Assembly: GCF_025963695.1 (NCBI RefSeq)
Contig: NZ_JAOQAH010000100.1
Location: 1-47,344, forward strand
DNA: 47,344 nt
Source: Segetibacter sp.
GTDB taxonomy: Bacteria; Bacteroidota; Bacteroidia; Chitinophagales; Chitinophagaceae
Reading direction: 5' to 3'
Shown here: piece after piece, positions 18,178-25,412 of the stretch
How positions within the stretch are numbered: position 1 is the first letter of the stretch
How the letters are laid out: each line of letters starts with the position of its first letter
Notes under the pieces: generated by a model
Seen by the model: only the letters and a program-made list of their open reading frames with translations
What the model was told of the DNA's origin: nothing
Database searches by the model: none
Translations under genes and position numbers: made by a program

Positions 18178-18586
18178 ATGGAAACGAAAAAACTTCCAAA
18201 AGGATACTATATAAAACAATTGTACGAGCTGTTAACGAAAAGGACCGATGATGCAAGGCGCATTCGGATGTAGCAGAAAGATTGGCATGTTTTGAACACT
18301 ATTTATCAAAAAGGCGAAATAAGCAACACAGCGTTTCAGCATTTGATGAAACCTTTCGCCAACCCTGATACTTTGAATGCTATTTTGGCTTAAGCTTGAA
18401 GCAGACGATTTATTAAGAGAGGAAGCAGAACAAATTACTTTAACATTCAAAGGAATTGAAGTACACCGAAGGTGTCTGGAAGAACAATAGGTATTCAGAA
18501 AAAAAGCAATGGCAAATATATTCGACCTCCAATATGAAGCAACTATTGTAGCGCTACAAAAAATCATTGAAAACCTGGAAAATTAA
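18178..18586 (+). pseudogene. Decayed gene for a small coiled-coil-like protein of unknown family
   Basis: Reading from ATG 18178 gives METKKLPKGYYIKQLYELL and on to RIRM, where a TAG stop (18271) interrupts. The same frame continues with QKDWHVLNTIYQKGEISNT to LNAIL, then a stop at 18391. Shifting by one base near 18385 recovers WLKLEADDLLREEAEQITLT and EVHRRCLEEQ, then a second TAG (18488), then VFRKKAMANIFDLQYEATIV to a natural TAA at 18584-18586. The pieces join into a coherent protein of about 135 residues rich in Leu, Glu and Lys, so the region was coding until recently. It carries at least three lesions: two nonsense codons and one frameshift. No function is recognised. It lies between gnd and zwf. 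An antisense open frame (18232-18567) is its shadow. Sequencing error is an alternative explanation. Confidence 0.65.
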
Positions 18587-18675
18587 GCTCTAAGAAAATT
18601 AACCTTACTATCGGCTATACTTCAAACCCAACATTCTACAGCTACTAAAATATTAAATCGAAAATCTAATTTTAA

Positions 18676-20193
18676 ATGAGTATAGATAGCAGATCAAAGC
18701 CTACCATATTTGTAATTTTTGGTGGTACCGGCGACCTTAATTCACGCAAACTTGCACCCGCCTTATACAACTTGTTTTTAGATAATTGGTTGCCAAACCA
18801 ATTCTCCATCATCGGAACAGGACGCACTAAATACACCGAAGAAGATTATAGAAATACGCTTCTAAAAGATATAAACGAATTTTCCAGGTCAGGTGATGCA
18901 GATCCGGCAAAGTGGCAGGAATTTTCAAGCCATCTCTATTACCAGGCTTCCGACCTAAAAAAAATAGAAACTTACCAGGAGTTTGGACAACGTATTAAAG
19001 CCCACCAGGAGGAATGGCAAGCACCTGCAACCATTATTTTCTACCTCGCAGTTTCTCCTAATTTTTTCGAAGTAATTGCACAAAATATTGCTGCCTGCAA
19101 ACTGGCAGAAGATCCGGATCACTCCCGCATCGTAATAGAAAAGCCATTTGGAAAAGATCTTGAGTCTGCAACAGCATTAAATAAATTATTGGGGGGGCTG
19201 TTCCAGGAAAAACAGATCTACCGCATTGATCATTATCTGGGTAAGGAAACAGTACAAAATATTCTTGCCTTTAGATTTGCCAATTCTCTTTTCGAACCAA
19301 CCTGGAACCGCAATTATATTGAGTATGTACAAATTTCAGTAACAGAGCGATTGGGTGTTGAAGACCGTGGAGATTATTACGAAGGTTCGGGCGCCCTGAG
19401 AGATATGATTCAAAACCATATTCTACAGCTACTTTGCCTGGTAGCAATGGAGCCCCCCGTAACATTTGTTGGCGAAGAAGTACGTAATCGTAAAGTAGAC
19501 GTTTTACGGGCAATGCGTCCATTTTCTCCGGAAGATGTCAGAAAGAATGCCGTGCGGGGCCAGTACGGCGAAGGCTGGATAGAGGGAGAACAAGTACCTG
19601 CTTATAGAAGTGAAACAAAGGTAGATCCGCAATCAAATACTGAAACATTTGCAGCTATCAAATTTTTCATTGATAACTGGCGGTGGCAAAATGTACCTTT
19701 TTATGTTAGAACCGGTAAAAGAATGCATGAGGCCGCATCGGTTATTACTATACAGTTTAAAGACGTTCCCCATCTTATATTTCCTGGTGAGGCAACAGAC
19801 AACTGGCAGCAAAATCGCCTCATTATTAGCATTCAACCCGAAATGAGTATTCGTTTGCAGGTGCAGGCAAAACGCCCTGGCCTCGACATGGTACTAAATA
19901 CGGTAGACATGGTGTTTGATTATAAAAGTGCCTATACAAGTTATACCCCTGAAGCTTATGAAACCCTCTTGTTAGATACGATCGTGGGAGATCAAACCCT
20001 TTTTATGCGCGGCGACCAGGTAGAAGCTGCATGGAGTTTGATAATGCCTATTTTAAGTGCCTGGGAAAGTAAAAAAAGTGTAAACTTTCCTAACTATTCG
20101 TCCGATACATGGGGACCGGAACTTGCGGAGGCCCTGATCGCACGCGATGGATTTCATTGGGTTACACTTCCTCAAAATAATAAAAAAAAGTAG
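18676..20193 (+). CDS. zwf: Glucose-6-phosphate 1-dehydrogenase
   Basis: The 505-residue protein has the nucleotide-binding motif IFVIFGGTGDLNSRKLAPAL-type N-terminus, RIVIEKPFGKDL, and the active-site signature RIDHYLGKETVQN with His186. It also has GYVQISVTE-like strands (YVQISVTERLGVEDRGDYY), ALRDMIQNHILQLLCL, and the substrate-binding RTGKRM. It oxidises glucose-6-phosphate to 6-phosphogluconolactone and makes NADPH. Its stop codon overlaps by a base with a possible GTG start of the lactonase gene, so the two are translationally coupled. The ATG at 18676 fits the family's N-terminus (SRSKPTIFVIFGG). Confidence 0.96.
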   Translation: MSIDSRSKPTIFVIFGGTGDLNSRKLAPALYNLFLDNWLPNQFSIIGTGRTKYTEEDYRNTLLKDINEFSRSGDADPAKWQEFSSHLYYQASDLKKIETYQEFGQRIKAHQEEWQAPATIIFYLAVSPNFFEVIAQNIAACKLAEDPDHSRIVIEKPFGKDLESATALNKLLGGLFQEKQIYRIDHYLGKETVQNILAFRFANSLFEPTWNRNYIEYVQISVTERLGVEDRGDYYEGSGALRDMIQNHILQLLCLVAMEPPVTFVGEEVRNRKVDVLRAMRPFSPEDVRKNAVRGQYGEGWIEGEQVPAYRSETKVDPQSNTETFAAIKFFIDNWRWQNVPFYVRTGKRMHEAASVITIQFKDVPHLIFPGEATDNWQQNRLIISIQPEMSIRLQVQAKRPGLDMVLNTVDMVFDYKSAYTSYTPEAYETLLLDTIVGDQTLFMRGDQVEAAWSLIMPILSAWESKKSVNFPNYSSDTWGPELAEALIARDGFHWVTLPQNNKKK

Positions 20194-20195
20194 TG

Positions 20196-20915
20196 ATGCT
20201 GTATATTTCAAAAACAAGCAAAGAGGTATTAGATGCGGCGGCTGAATATTTTGTAAAAACAGCTAAGGAAGCAATTTCTAAACAGGGAAGGTTTACAGTG
20301 GCATTATCGGGCGGCAGCTCGCCAAAAGGACTTTTTGAATTACTTGTGTCTGAATTCGATACTAAAGTTGAATGGAATAAAGTTTATTTCTTCTTTGGCG
20401 ACGAACGGTATGTTCCTTCAGATCATCCTGACAGCAATGCCTTAATGGCTAAAAAAGCACTCTTTGACCCACTTCATATTTCCGCTCACCAAATTTTTGC
20501 TATCGATACTTCGCTTGAACCAAAGGCAAGTGCCCAAGCATTTCAAAAGGCGATCGAAAAACATTTTACTCCAGAACCAATAAGATTTGATTTAATCTTA
20601 CTTGGCCTTGGTGATGATGCACATACTGCTTCCTTGTTTCCACATACGCCGGTTGTAAATGAAACTAAAGTAGGCGTGAAAGAAATTTTTGTAGAGGACA
20701 AACAAGTTTATCGTATCACTTTTACAGCTCCTCTTATAAATCAGGCTCATCACATTGCATTCCTTGTTTTCGGGGGTTCAAAAGCCGAAGCTGTTCAACA
20801 TGTATTTGAAGGAGAAAAAGATTTTGATCAGTATCCTGCACAACTCATACAACCCGTAAACGGAGATGTAGCCTGGTTTATGGATGAAGCGGCTGCTTCG
20901 CTGCTGAAATTGTAG
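20196..20915 (+). CDS. pgl: 6-phosphogluconolactonase (DevB/Pgl type)
   Basis: The frame could open with GTG at 20193, overlapping the zwf stop, but ATG at 20196 gives the normal start MLYISKTSKEVLDAA and is preferred. Family motifs are FTVALSGGSSPKGLFELL, VYFFFGDERYVPSDHPDSN, LILLGLGDDAHTASLFPHT (the His-containing active-site stretch) and HHIAFLVFGGSKAEAV near the end. At 239 residues the length is typical. It hydrolyses the product of Zwf to 6-phosphogluconate, the Gnd substrate. Being 2 bases from zwf, it must share its transcript. Confidence 0.95.
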   Translation: MLYISKTSKEVLDAAAEYFVKTAKEAISKQGRFTVALSGGSSPKGLFELLVSEFDTKVEWNKVYFFFGDERYVPSDHPDSNALMAKKALFDPLHISAHQIFAIDTSLEPKASAQAFQKAIEKHFTPEPIRFDLILLGLGDDAHTASLFPHTPVVNETKVGVKEIFVEDKQVYRITFTAPLINQAHHIAFLVFGGSKAEAVQHVFEGEKDFDQYPAQLIQPVNGDVAWFMDEAAASLLKL

Positions 20916-21076
20916 AGGCGCTTTTTTCTACGTCGAAATGCCCGCTATACTAAATCCAGGTCCTACTTGCTTTATTTGGCAAGCAAAAGGGATATTGAGA
21001 AAAGGATATATTACTGAGGATGTAAGGTATAAAAGACGCTGAACTGATAAAACGAAAATTATAAAAGGAACTTCTA

Positions 21077-21084
21077 TACTTTTG
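21077..21084 (+). promoter_or_regulatory. -7 box upstream of the ROK glucokinase
   Basis: TACTTTTG matches TAnnTTTG exactly, 22 bases before the ATG at 21107. No clear TTTG -33 element is seen at the usual distance. Confidence 0.5.
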
Positions 21085-21106
21085 GCACTTTTCTAAACAG
21101 ACAATA

Positions 21107-22090
21107 ATGACAAATGTTTCTCCTAATCTTGCTATTGGTATTGATATTGGTGGTACAAATTCTGAATATGGCATCGTTAATCACCGGGGAGAAATTTTAG
21201 TAAAAGGTAAGATAAGGACAGATACATACAACACTGTAGAGCCTTACATCGAAGAGCTGTATAATAACCTGATGCCTATTATTGAAACCTATGGAAAGCT
21301 TGGAAAAATAATCGGAATTGGCGTGGGAGCTCCCAATGCTAATTACTACAAAGGCATCATTGAGTACGCTCCAAATCTTAGATGGAACGGCGTTGTTCCG
21401 TTAGCACAATTAATTACTGATAAGTTTGGTTTGCGTTGTACTTTAACCAATGATGCTAATGCAGCAGCATTAGGTGAAATGATTTATGGAGCGGCTAAGG
21501 GGTTCAGGGATTTTATTATGGTTACATTAGGAACGGGTATGGGAAGTGCACTTGTTTGCAATCGTCAACTGGTGTACGGGCAGGATGGCTACGCCGGCGA
21601 GTTGGGACATACTACGATTATACGTGGCGGAAGAAAACATTGGAAAACCGACATACTTGGTTCCCTCGAGTCTTATGTGTCTGCAACAGGCGTTGTGCTT
21701 ACTGCAAAAGAAGTGTTGCAGCAAAGCAACGAAGAAAGTTCACTACGTGAGTATAGTCTCGATCAAATTAATTCTCGTTTGGTTTATGAATGTGCTATAA
21801 AAGGCGATAAAGTAGCGCAGGAAGTGTATCGGTATACCGGCCAAATACTAGGCGAGGCGCTGGCAAACTTTGTAATGGTCTCATCACCTGAAGCAATTGT
21901 ATTATTTGGAGGTCTCATAAAAGCTGGAGAACTTTTTTTGGCGCCAGCGAGGGAGCATATGGAAAAGAACTTGCTACCTCTGTATAAAGATAAAGTGAAG
22001 ATTATTTTAAGTGAACTTAACGAAGCAGACGCAGCGATACTGGGAGCAAGTTCATTAGTCTGGGAGTTGCCGCATGTTAGTCCCGTTTAG
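21107..22090 (+). CDS. ROK-family glucokinase
   Basis: The 327-residue protein begins with the ATP-binding AIGIDIGGTNSEYGIV. It has NDANAAALGEMIYGAAKG with the catalytic Asp, VTLGTGMGSALVCN, and GELGHTTI with the His of the ROK fold. The following segment GGRKHWKTDILGSLESYVSA aligns with the usual zinc site (CGCGxxGCxE) but has no cysteines, so structural zinc is probably lost, as in some other Bacteroidota ROK proteins. No N-terminal DNA-binding domain is present, so it is a kinase, not a repressor. Likely reaction: glucose (or a related hexose) plus ATP to the 6-phosphate. It has its own promoter box and converges on the methyltransferase gene (10 bases between stop codons). Confidence 0.88.
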   Translation: MTNVSPNLAIGIDIGGTNSEYGIVNHRGEILVKGKIRTDTYNTVEPYIEELYNNLMPIIETYGKLGKIIGIGVGAPNANYYKGIIEYAPNLRWNGVVPLAQLITDKFGLRCTLTNDANAAALGEMIYGAAKGFRDFIMVTLGTGMGSALVCNRQLVYGQDGYAGELGHTTIIRGGRKHWKTDILGSLESYVSATGVVLTAKEVLQQSNEESSLREYSLDQINSRLVYECAIKGDKVAQEVYRYTGQILGEALANFVMVSSPEAIVLFGGLIKAGELFLAPAREHMEKNLLPLYKDKVKIILSELNEADAAILGASSLVWELPHVSPV

Positions 22091-22100
22091 TAAAACGGTT

Positions 22101-22976
22101 CTATCCTGTCTTTTTAGCGACGCACATCAGCGTCAATGCACTTTTTTTAGACGAGGGATTTCGGCCCGACAAAACGTTTCCCAACTTATATTTTAATTCA
22201 GCTTTACCTCTTAAGCCTTGTAAAACTTCCGCACCCAGGGTATGGTTGTGGGGAAACACCTGGATTGTAAAGCCGAGAGGCTCAAGCGTTGTTTTAAATA
22301 ATTCTTCGGTAACCCCATGTCCGGGTTTATGATGGATTTCACAAGCAAGCCCCCATTTTTGTTGCTCCGAGGTTTTGTGAAAACCGTGGCCAATGTACCG
22401 ATAATATAAAAGCCGGGCATTCCACAACAGCTTAGCAATGCCTTTATAATTCCAGGCGCTGTGCTGCGGATCGTGATCTGTAATCAATAGTCCCCCTGGT
22501 TTTACCAAACGTGCTGCTTCTTTTAGAACAGCAGCCATATCTACGCAATGGTGTAAAGTTGCATTTAGTGTAACGATATCTGCAAATGCTGATTCAAAGG
22601 GAAGATCATTCGCATCAGCTAAAACCGTGGTATATCCCAATTTTGATGCGAGTTCAAGCGACCCGGGTGCTACATCAATACCTATTAGTGTTTTTGGGCT
22701 ACCTTGTAAGGTGGCATAAATATTTCCCGGTCCACAACCAATATCAACGACAACTTTGTTGTCCCAACTTCCACCCATGGCCGCTTTCCATCTACTCTTA
22801 AAAGTGTCACTGCGGTGGCAATAAGTAAGGTATTCTTCAGCCCATTCCTTACGGTTGAAATAATAGGCGTTCGCCTCAAGTCCTTCTGTACGGTTTCCTA
22901 TGGGGAATTCAAGGAAATTACTTCTTTGTGTCCCTCTCTGATCGCGTTTTATAAAGTGGTTTATTTCAGTTGCCAT
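22101..22976 (-). CDS. Class I SAM-dependent methyltransferase
   Basis: The 291-residue protein has the SAM-binding motif I VVVDIGCGPGNIYATL (about residues 75-90), the acidic loop LIGIDVAPGSLELA, motif II/III TVLADANDLPFESAFADIV and LVKPGGLLITDHDPQ. This places it in the UbiE/Methyltransf_11 group. The N-terminal 70 residues and the C-terminal part (GVTEELFKTTLEPLGFTIQV) are less conserved and would define the substrate, which I cannot name. The first ATG (22976) gives MATEINHFIKRDQRG and no signal peptide, so it is cytoplasmic. It converges on the ROK gene and probably forms a single-gene transcript. Confidence 0.85.
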   Translation of the reverse strand: MATEINHFIKRDQRGTQRSNFLEFPIGNRTEGLEANAYYFNRKEWAEEYLTYCHRSDTFKSRWKAAMGGSWDNKVVVDIGCGPGNIYATLQGSPKTLIGIDVAPGSLELASKLGYTTVLADANDLPFESAFADIVTLNATLHHCVDMAAVLKEAARLVKPGGLLITDHDPQHSAWNYKGIAKLLWNARLLYYRYIGHGFHKTSEQQKWGLACEIHHKPGHGVTEELFKTTLEPLGFTIQVFPHNHTLGAEVLQGLRGKAELKYKLGNVLSGRNPSSKKSALTLMCVAKKTG

Positions 22977-23162
22977 ACAAGTATGATGAAATTAATTTGT
23001 AAATGGTTGGCTAAAAAAAAACATAAGATGTTGGTATATGCTTGTTATTAAAAATATCGAATTATATCATATATTTCTACTATAAATCGGTAAATTTTTT
23101 TTGATCACGTCTTTTACTATCATAATATAAATTCAATAAATCTTCGATCCTCAATTAGTATT

Positions 23163-23378
23163 ATGGCAATTGTTGATCCTCGAATTAATGATTATATCAA
23201 TAATTCAGCAGCGTTTGCAACGCTTGTATTAAATCATTTACGTAAGGTTATTCATACAGCTTGTTCTGAGATAAAAGAGACAATAAGTGGAGCTTTCCCA
23301 AATTGTGAGTATGAAGGGAAGCCGAAATTGGAAGTACGCAATGCGAAGAGGATTAAACAACTACAACACTGTTTTTAA
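23163..23378 (+). pseudogene. N-terminal fragment of a DUF1801/YdhG-like protein
   Basis: The 71-residue frame starts MAIVDPRINDYINNSAAFAT and continues LRKVIHTACSEIKETISGAF PNCEYEGKP, which strongly resembles the first 55-60 residues of DUF1801 proteins (usually 120-200 residues). After EGKP the sequence no longer follows the family (LEVRNAKRIKQLQHCF), and the frame stops inside the 3' end of the convergent esterase gene (18-base overlap). I read it as a gene truncated by a deletion or rearrangement whose junction lies near 23330. A short functional protein is possible but less likely. Confidence 0.6.
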
Positions 23379-24482
23379 AAACTCTAAAACGCTCCAGGTG
23401 CTTAGTTGACCGGCCGGACCGTTTAAGGTATAATCAAAACCATGAGTTGCCCAGGGTAAATAAAGGTCATAGTGCTTCACTTTCAAACTATCCAGCTTTT
23501 TACCCAGCCGACCTCCATGTAGGTGCGAAACCAGCGGATCATTCTCTCCGTAAATTAATAGAGTGTGCACTGAACGCGTAGTAGCTGTTTCGGTTGCAGA
23601 ACTATTAATGTATTGTTGCGGCACTTGTTTGTATGTTCCGCTAAGGTAATCTTCAATAACCTTTTTACTGTCGAGAACAAGCGGATTGGTTGGGTTGGCA
23701 TAACCCCATACCATATCTGCAGGACCGTAGAAACTAATAACACCTTTTATCGCAGGATCATTTAAGGTGTAAGCTGCTGATAAAACAATTTGTCCACCTG
23801 CACTGCGTCCCAGCAATACAAACCTGGTCGTATCAATAGAAAGGCTTGCCATTTCAGAACGTAAATAAGTAAGGGCAGTTTGTAAGTCTTCAATAGGGGC
23901 AGGGAAATGGTATTCAGGGGCAAGGCGGTAATTGATAGTAGCGACGTGATAACCTGCTTTTGCAAGAGCACTATTTAAATCAGGTAATTGCTGGCTGTTT
24001 CCGGCCGCCCATGATCCACCGTGTACAATAACGATGCAGGGTTTCTTTCCTGCTGTTAACGAAGGGTAAAAGTCAAGGGTAAGTTTATTCGTAGGATCAT
24101 ATGTAAGGGTTTTGTAAGGCACCTTTTTTGCGTACACCCCCGTTATCATTTGCCCTAATTTAAACGGGGATGTATCGGCTATGCCGCTACTTTGCTTGTC
24201 AATGTTATTAGCAAATAGTCTTTTTAGTGTAGGAGCAACACGATATGCCCCAATTACAGGGACGGCATAAAATGCAAGTGTTGTAATTCCTAAAAGAAAC
24301 ATCAGAACTCTATGTTTTTTTTTGCCAAAACTCAGCAACAATAGTACTAGTACAATTGCGAAAAAGAACCAGCAGAACTCTGTAACCAATATAGATACAT
24401 ACCAAAGTTTACTTGTCGCTGCCGGAAGAACAGTTAACAGCGACAATAAAAAAAGAAGCGTCACTAATATTAATCGGATCAT
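23361..24482 (-). CDS. Membrane-anchored alpha/beta-hydrolase (HSL/esterase-lipase type)
   Basis: The 373-residue protein has three hydrophobic segments at the N-terminus (about residues 3-20, 28-51 and 58-80), then an alpha/beta-hydrolase domain. It shows the oxyanion-hole motif HGGSW (154-158), YRLAPEYHFPAPIEDL, the nucleophile elbow GRSAGG (Ser227), and likely Asp315 (YGENDPLV) and His347 (WATHGFDY) completing the triad. The enzyme probably faces the periplasm and hydrolyses an ester of unknown nature, such as an acyl or acetyl group. Repeat copy 3 lies between it and the Nudix-type regulator gene upstream on the same strand (79 bases apart), so the two may be co-transcribed. Confidence 0.88.
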   Translation of the reverse strand: MIRLILVTLLFLLSLLTVLPAATSKLWYVSILVTEFCWFFFAIVLVLLLLSFGKKKHRVLMFLLGITTLAFYAVPVIGAYRVAPTLKRLFANNIDKQSSGIADTSPFKLGQMITGVYAKKVPYKTLTYDPTNKLTLDFYPSLTAGKKPCIVIVHGGSWAAGNSQQLPDLNSALAKAGYHVATINYRLAPEYHFPAPIEDLQTALTYLRSEMASLSIDTTRFVLLGRSAGGQIVLSAAYTLNDPAIKGVISFYGPADMVWGYANPTNPLVLDSKKVIEDYLSGTYKQVPQQYINSSATETATTRSVHTLLIYGENDPLVSHLHGGRLGKKLDSLKVKHYDLYLPWATHGFDYTLNGPAGQLSTWSVLEFLKTVL

Positions 24483-24525
24483 GTTTTATTTTTTTGTTCC
24501 TGGCACTATCGCTACATCAGCATTA

Positions 24526-24544
24526 TTGCGTCGCACTCTTGTAC
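24526..24544 (-). repeat. Dispersed intergenic repeat, copy 3
   Basis: On the minus strand it reads GTACAAGAGTGCGACGCAA, identical over 19 bases to copy 1. It continues TAATGCTGATGTAGC, which resembles the tail of copies 4 and 5. The core is at 24526-24535. Confidence 0.75.
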
Positions 24545-24561
24545 TTTTTTATGCTGCTGCA

Positions 24562-25326
24562 TCATTGCTGCTTCTTGGCAAACTTGTATAAGTACGGAGC
24601 TTTATGAGCTCCTCCTGTGTACTTTTTTTCAATTCGTTCAAGTATTTCCATGTTCAACATTTTTCTTTGAAAACTTGTTCTGAGTAATTTTTCTCCTAAA
24701 ACTGTTTCATACAAGCTTTGTAAATCGGCCATTGTAAAATGTTCAGGCATCAGGTTAAACGCTATTAGTTTTTCATCAAGATTCGTACGTAAGGTTTCTA
24801 GTGCTTTGTCAACAATCTGCTTATGATCTAGTATCAATCGGGGCAAGTTTTCTAATTCGTGCCACTCGCATCTATCCGATAACAAGTCGGGGATAGGGAC
24901 GGCTTTTGTATAATCAATAAGTGCATAAAATCCAACGGTTAAAAAGCGTTCAAAAAGCCAGTGATCCTTCAGCTCTCCGAGTCCTTTTCCTTGCATAATT
25001 GTTCTTAAAGGCTTCGGATCGTGTCTTGCTATGTCTCCAAAAATGTAAAATTGCTCCAGGTATATATTTTCCAGACTCGTTCTATCCGACAGTGTCCGCC
25101 TTGCAGCATCGGCCAGGTTTTCATCCTTCTTAATAAAACCTCCCGGCAGGGCAAATAAATTTGTATTCTCATATTCCAACAACAAAATTTTTAACTGGTT
25201 TTCATGAAACCCAAAAATTACTGTATCAATAGCCAGCCCTGGCATAAACATCTTTTCAAAGTCATCCGCTTCTAGTGCCTGTTTTCCTGCAACTTGCTTT
25301 TGTTTCATTGTTGTTATATAAGGCAA
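24562..25326 (-). CDS. Nudix-fold transcriptional regulator (NrtR/AraR-like) with degenerate Nudix box
   Basis: The 254-residue protein has an N-terminal Nudix domain (FMPGLAIDTVIFGFHENQLK, LLEYENTNLFALPGGFI) and a C-terminal winged-helix-like part with TMADLQSLYETVLGEKLLRT and FQRKMLNMEILERI. The Nudix box keeps Gly63, Glu69 and Arg77, but the catalytic glutamates of REUxEE are replaced (Thr78, Asp81, Arg82). It is therefore probably not a hydrolase and instead senses a ligand, as in the NrtR family and the Bacteroides arabinose regulator AraR. It is divergent from a secreted carboxylesterase, and a 13-base inverted repeat in the 86-base gap is the obvious operator. Start may be the second Met (25308). 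Target genes and ligand are unknown. Confidence 0.85.
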   Translation of the reverse strand: MPYITTMKQKQVAGKQALEADDFEKMFMPGLAIDTVIFGFHENQLKILLLEYENTNLFALPGGFIKKDENLADAARRTLSDRTSLENIYLEQFYIFGDIARHDPKPLRTIMQGKGLGELKDHWLFERFLTVGFYALIDYTKAVPIPDLLSDRCEWHELENLPRLILDHKQIVDKALETLRTNLDEKLIAFNLMPEHFTMADLQSLYETVLGEKLLRTSFQRKMLNMEILERIEKKYTGGAHKAPYLYKFAKKQQ

Positions 25327-25363
25327 ATAACCAGAATCTTTTTGTTAACCTGATAATTTATAT

Positions 25364-25393
25364 TATTATTGTCTCACAATTGAGACAATAATA
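25364..25393. promoter_or_regulatory. Operator-like perfect inverted repeat between Nudix regulator and carboxylesterase
   Basis: Left arm TATTATTGTCTCA (25364-25376), spacer CAAT, right arm its exact reverse complement (25381-25393). It lies 20 bases upstream of the carboxylesterase ATG and 38-56 bases from the regulator start, so it is well placed to repress both genes. There is no T-run beyond it, which argues against a terminator. Confidence 0.75.
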
Positions 25394-25412
25394 CTCATTT
25401 TTAAATTATAGC

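Noticed and set aside
18232..18567. 111-codon minus-strand open frame
   Set aside because: It is antisense to the decayed gene at 18178-18586, whose plus-strand reading is far more protein-like.
24562..25326. Reading the Nudix protein as an active pyrophosphohydrolase
   Set aside because: The catalytic glutamates of the Nudix box are replaced, and the winged-helix-like C-terminus and nearby palindrome point to a regulator.
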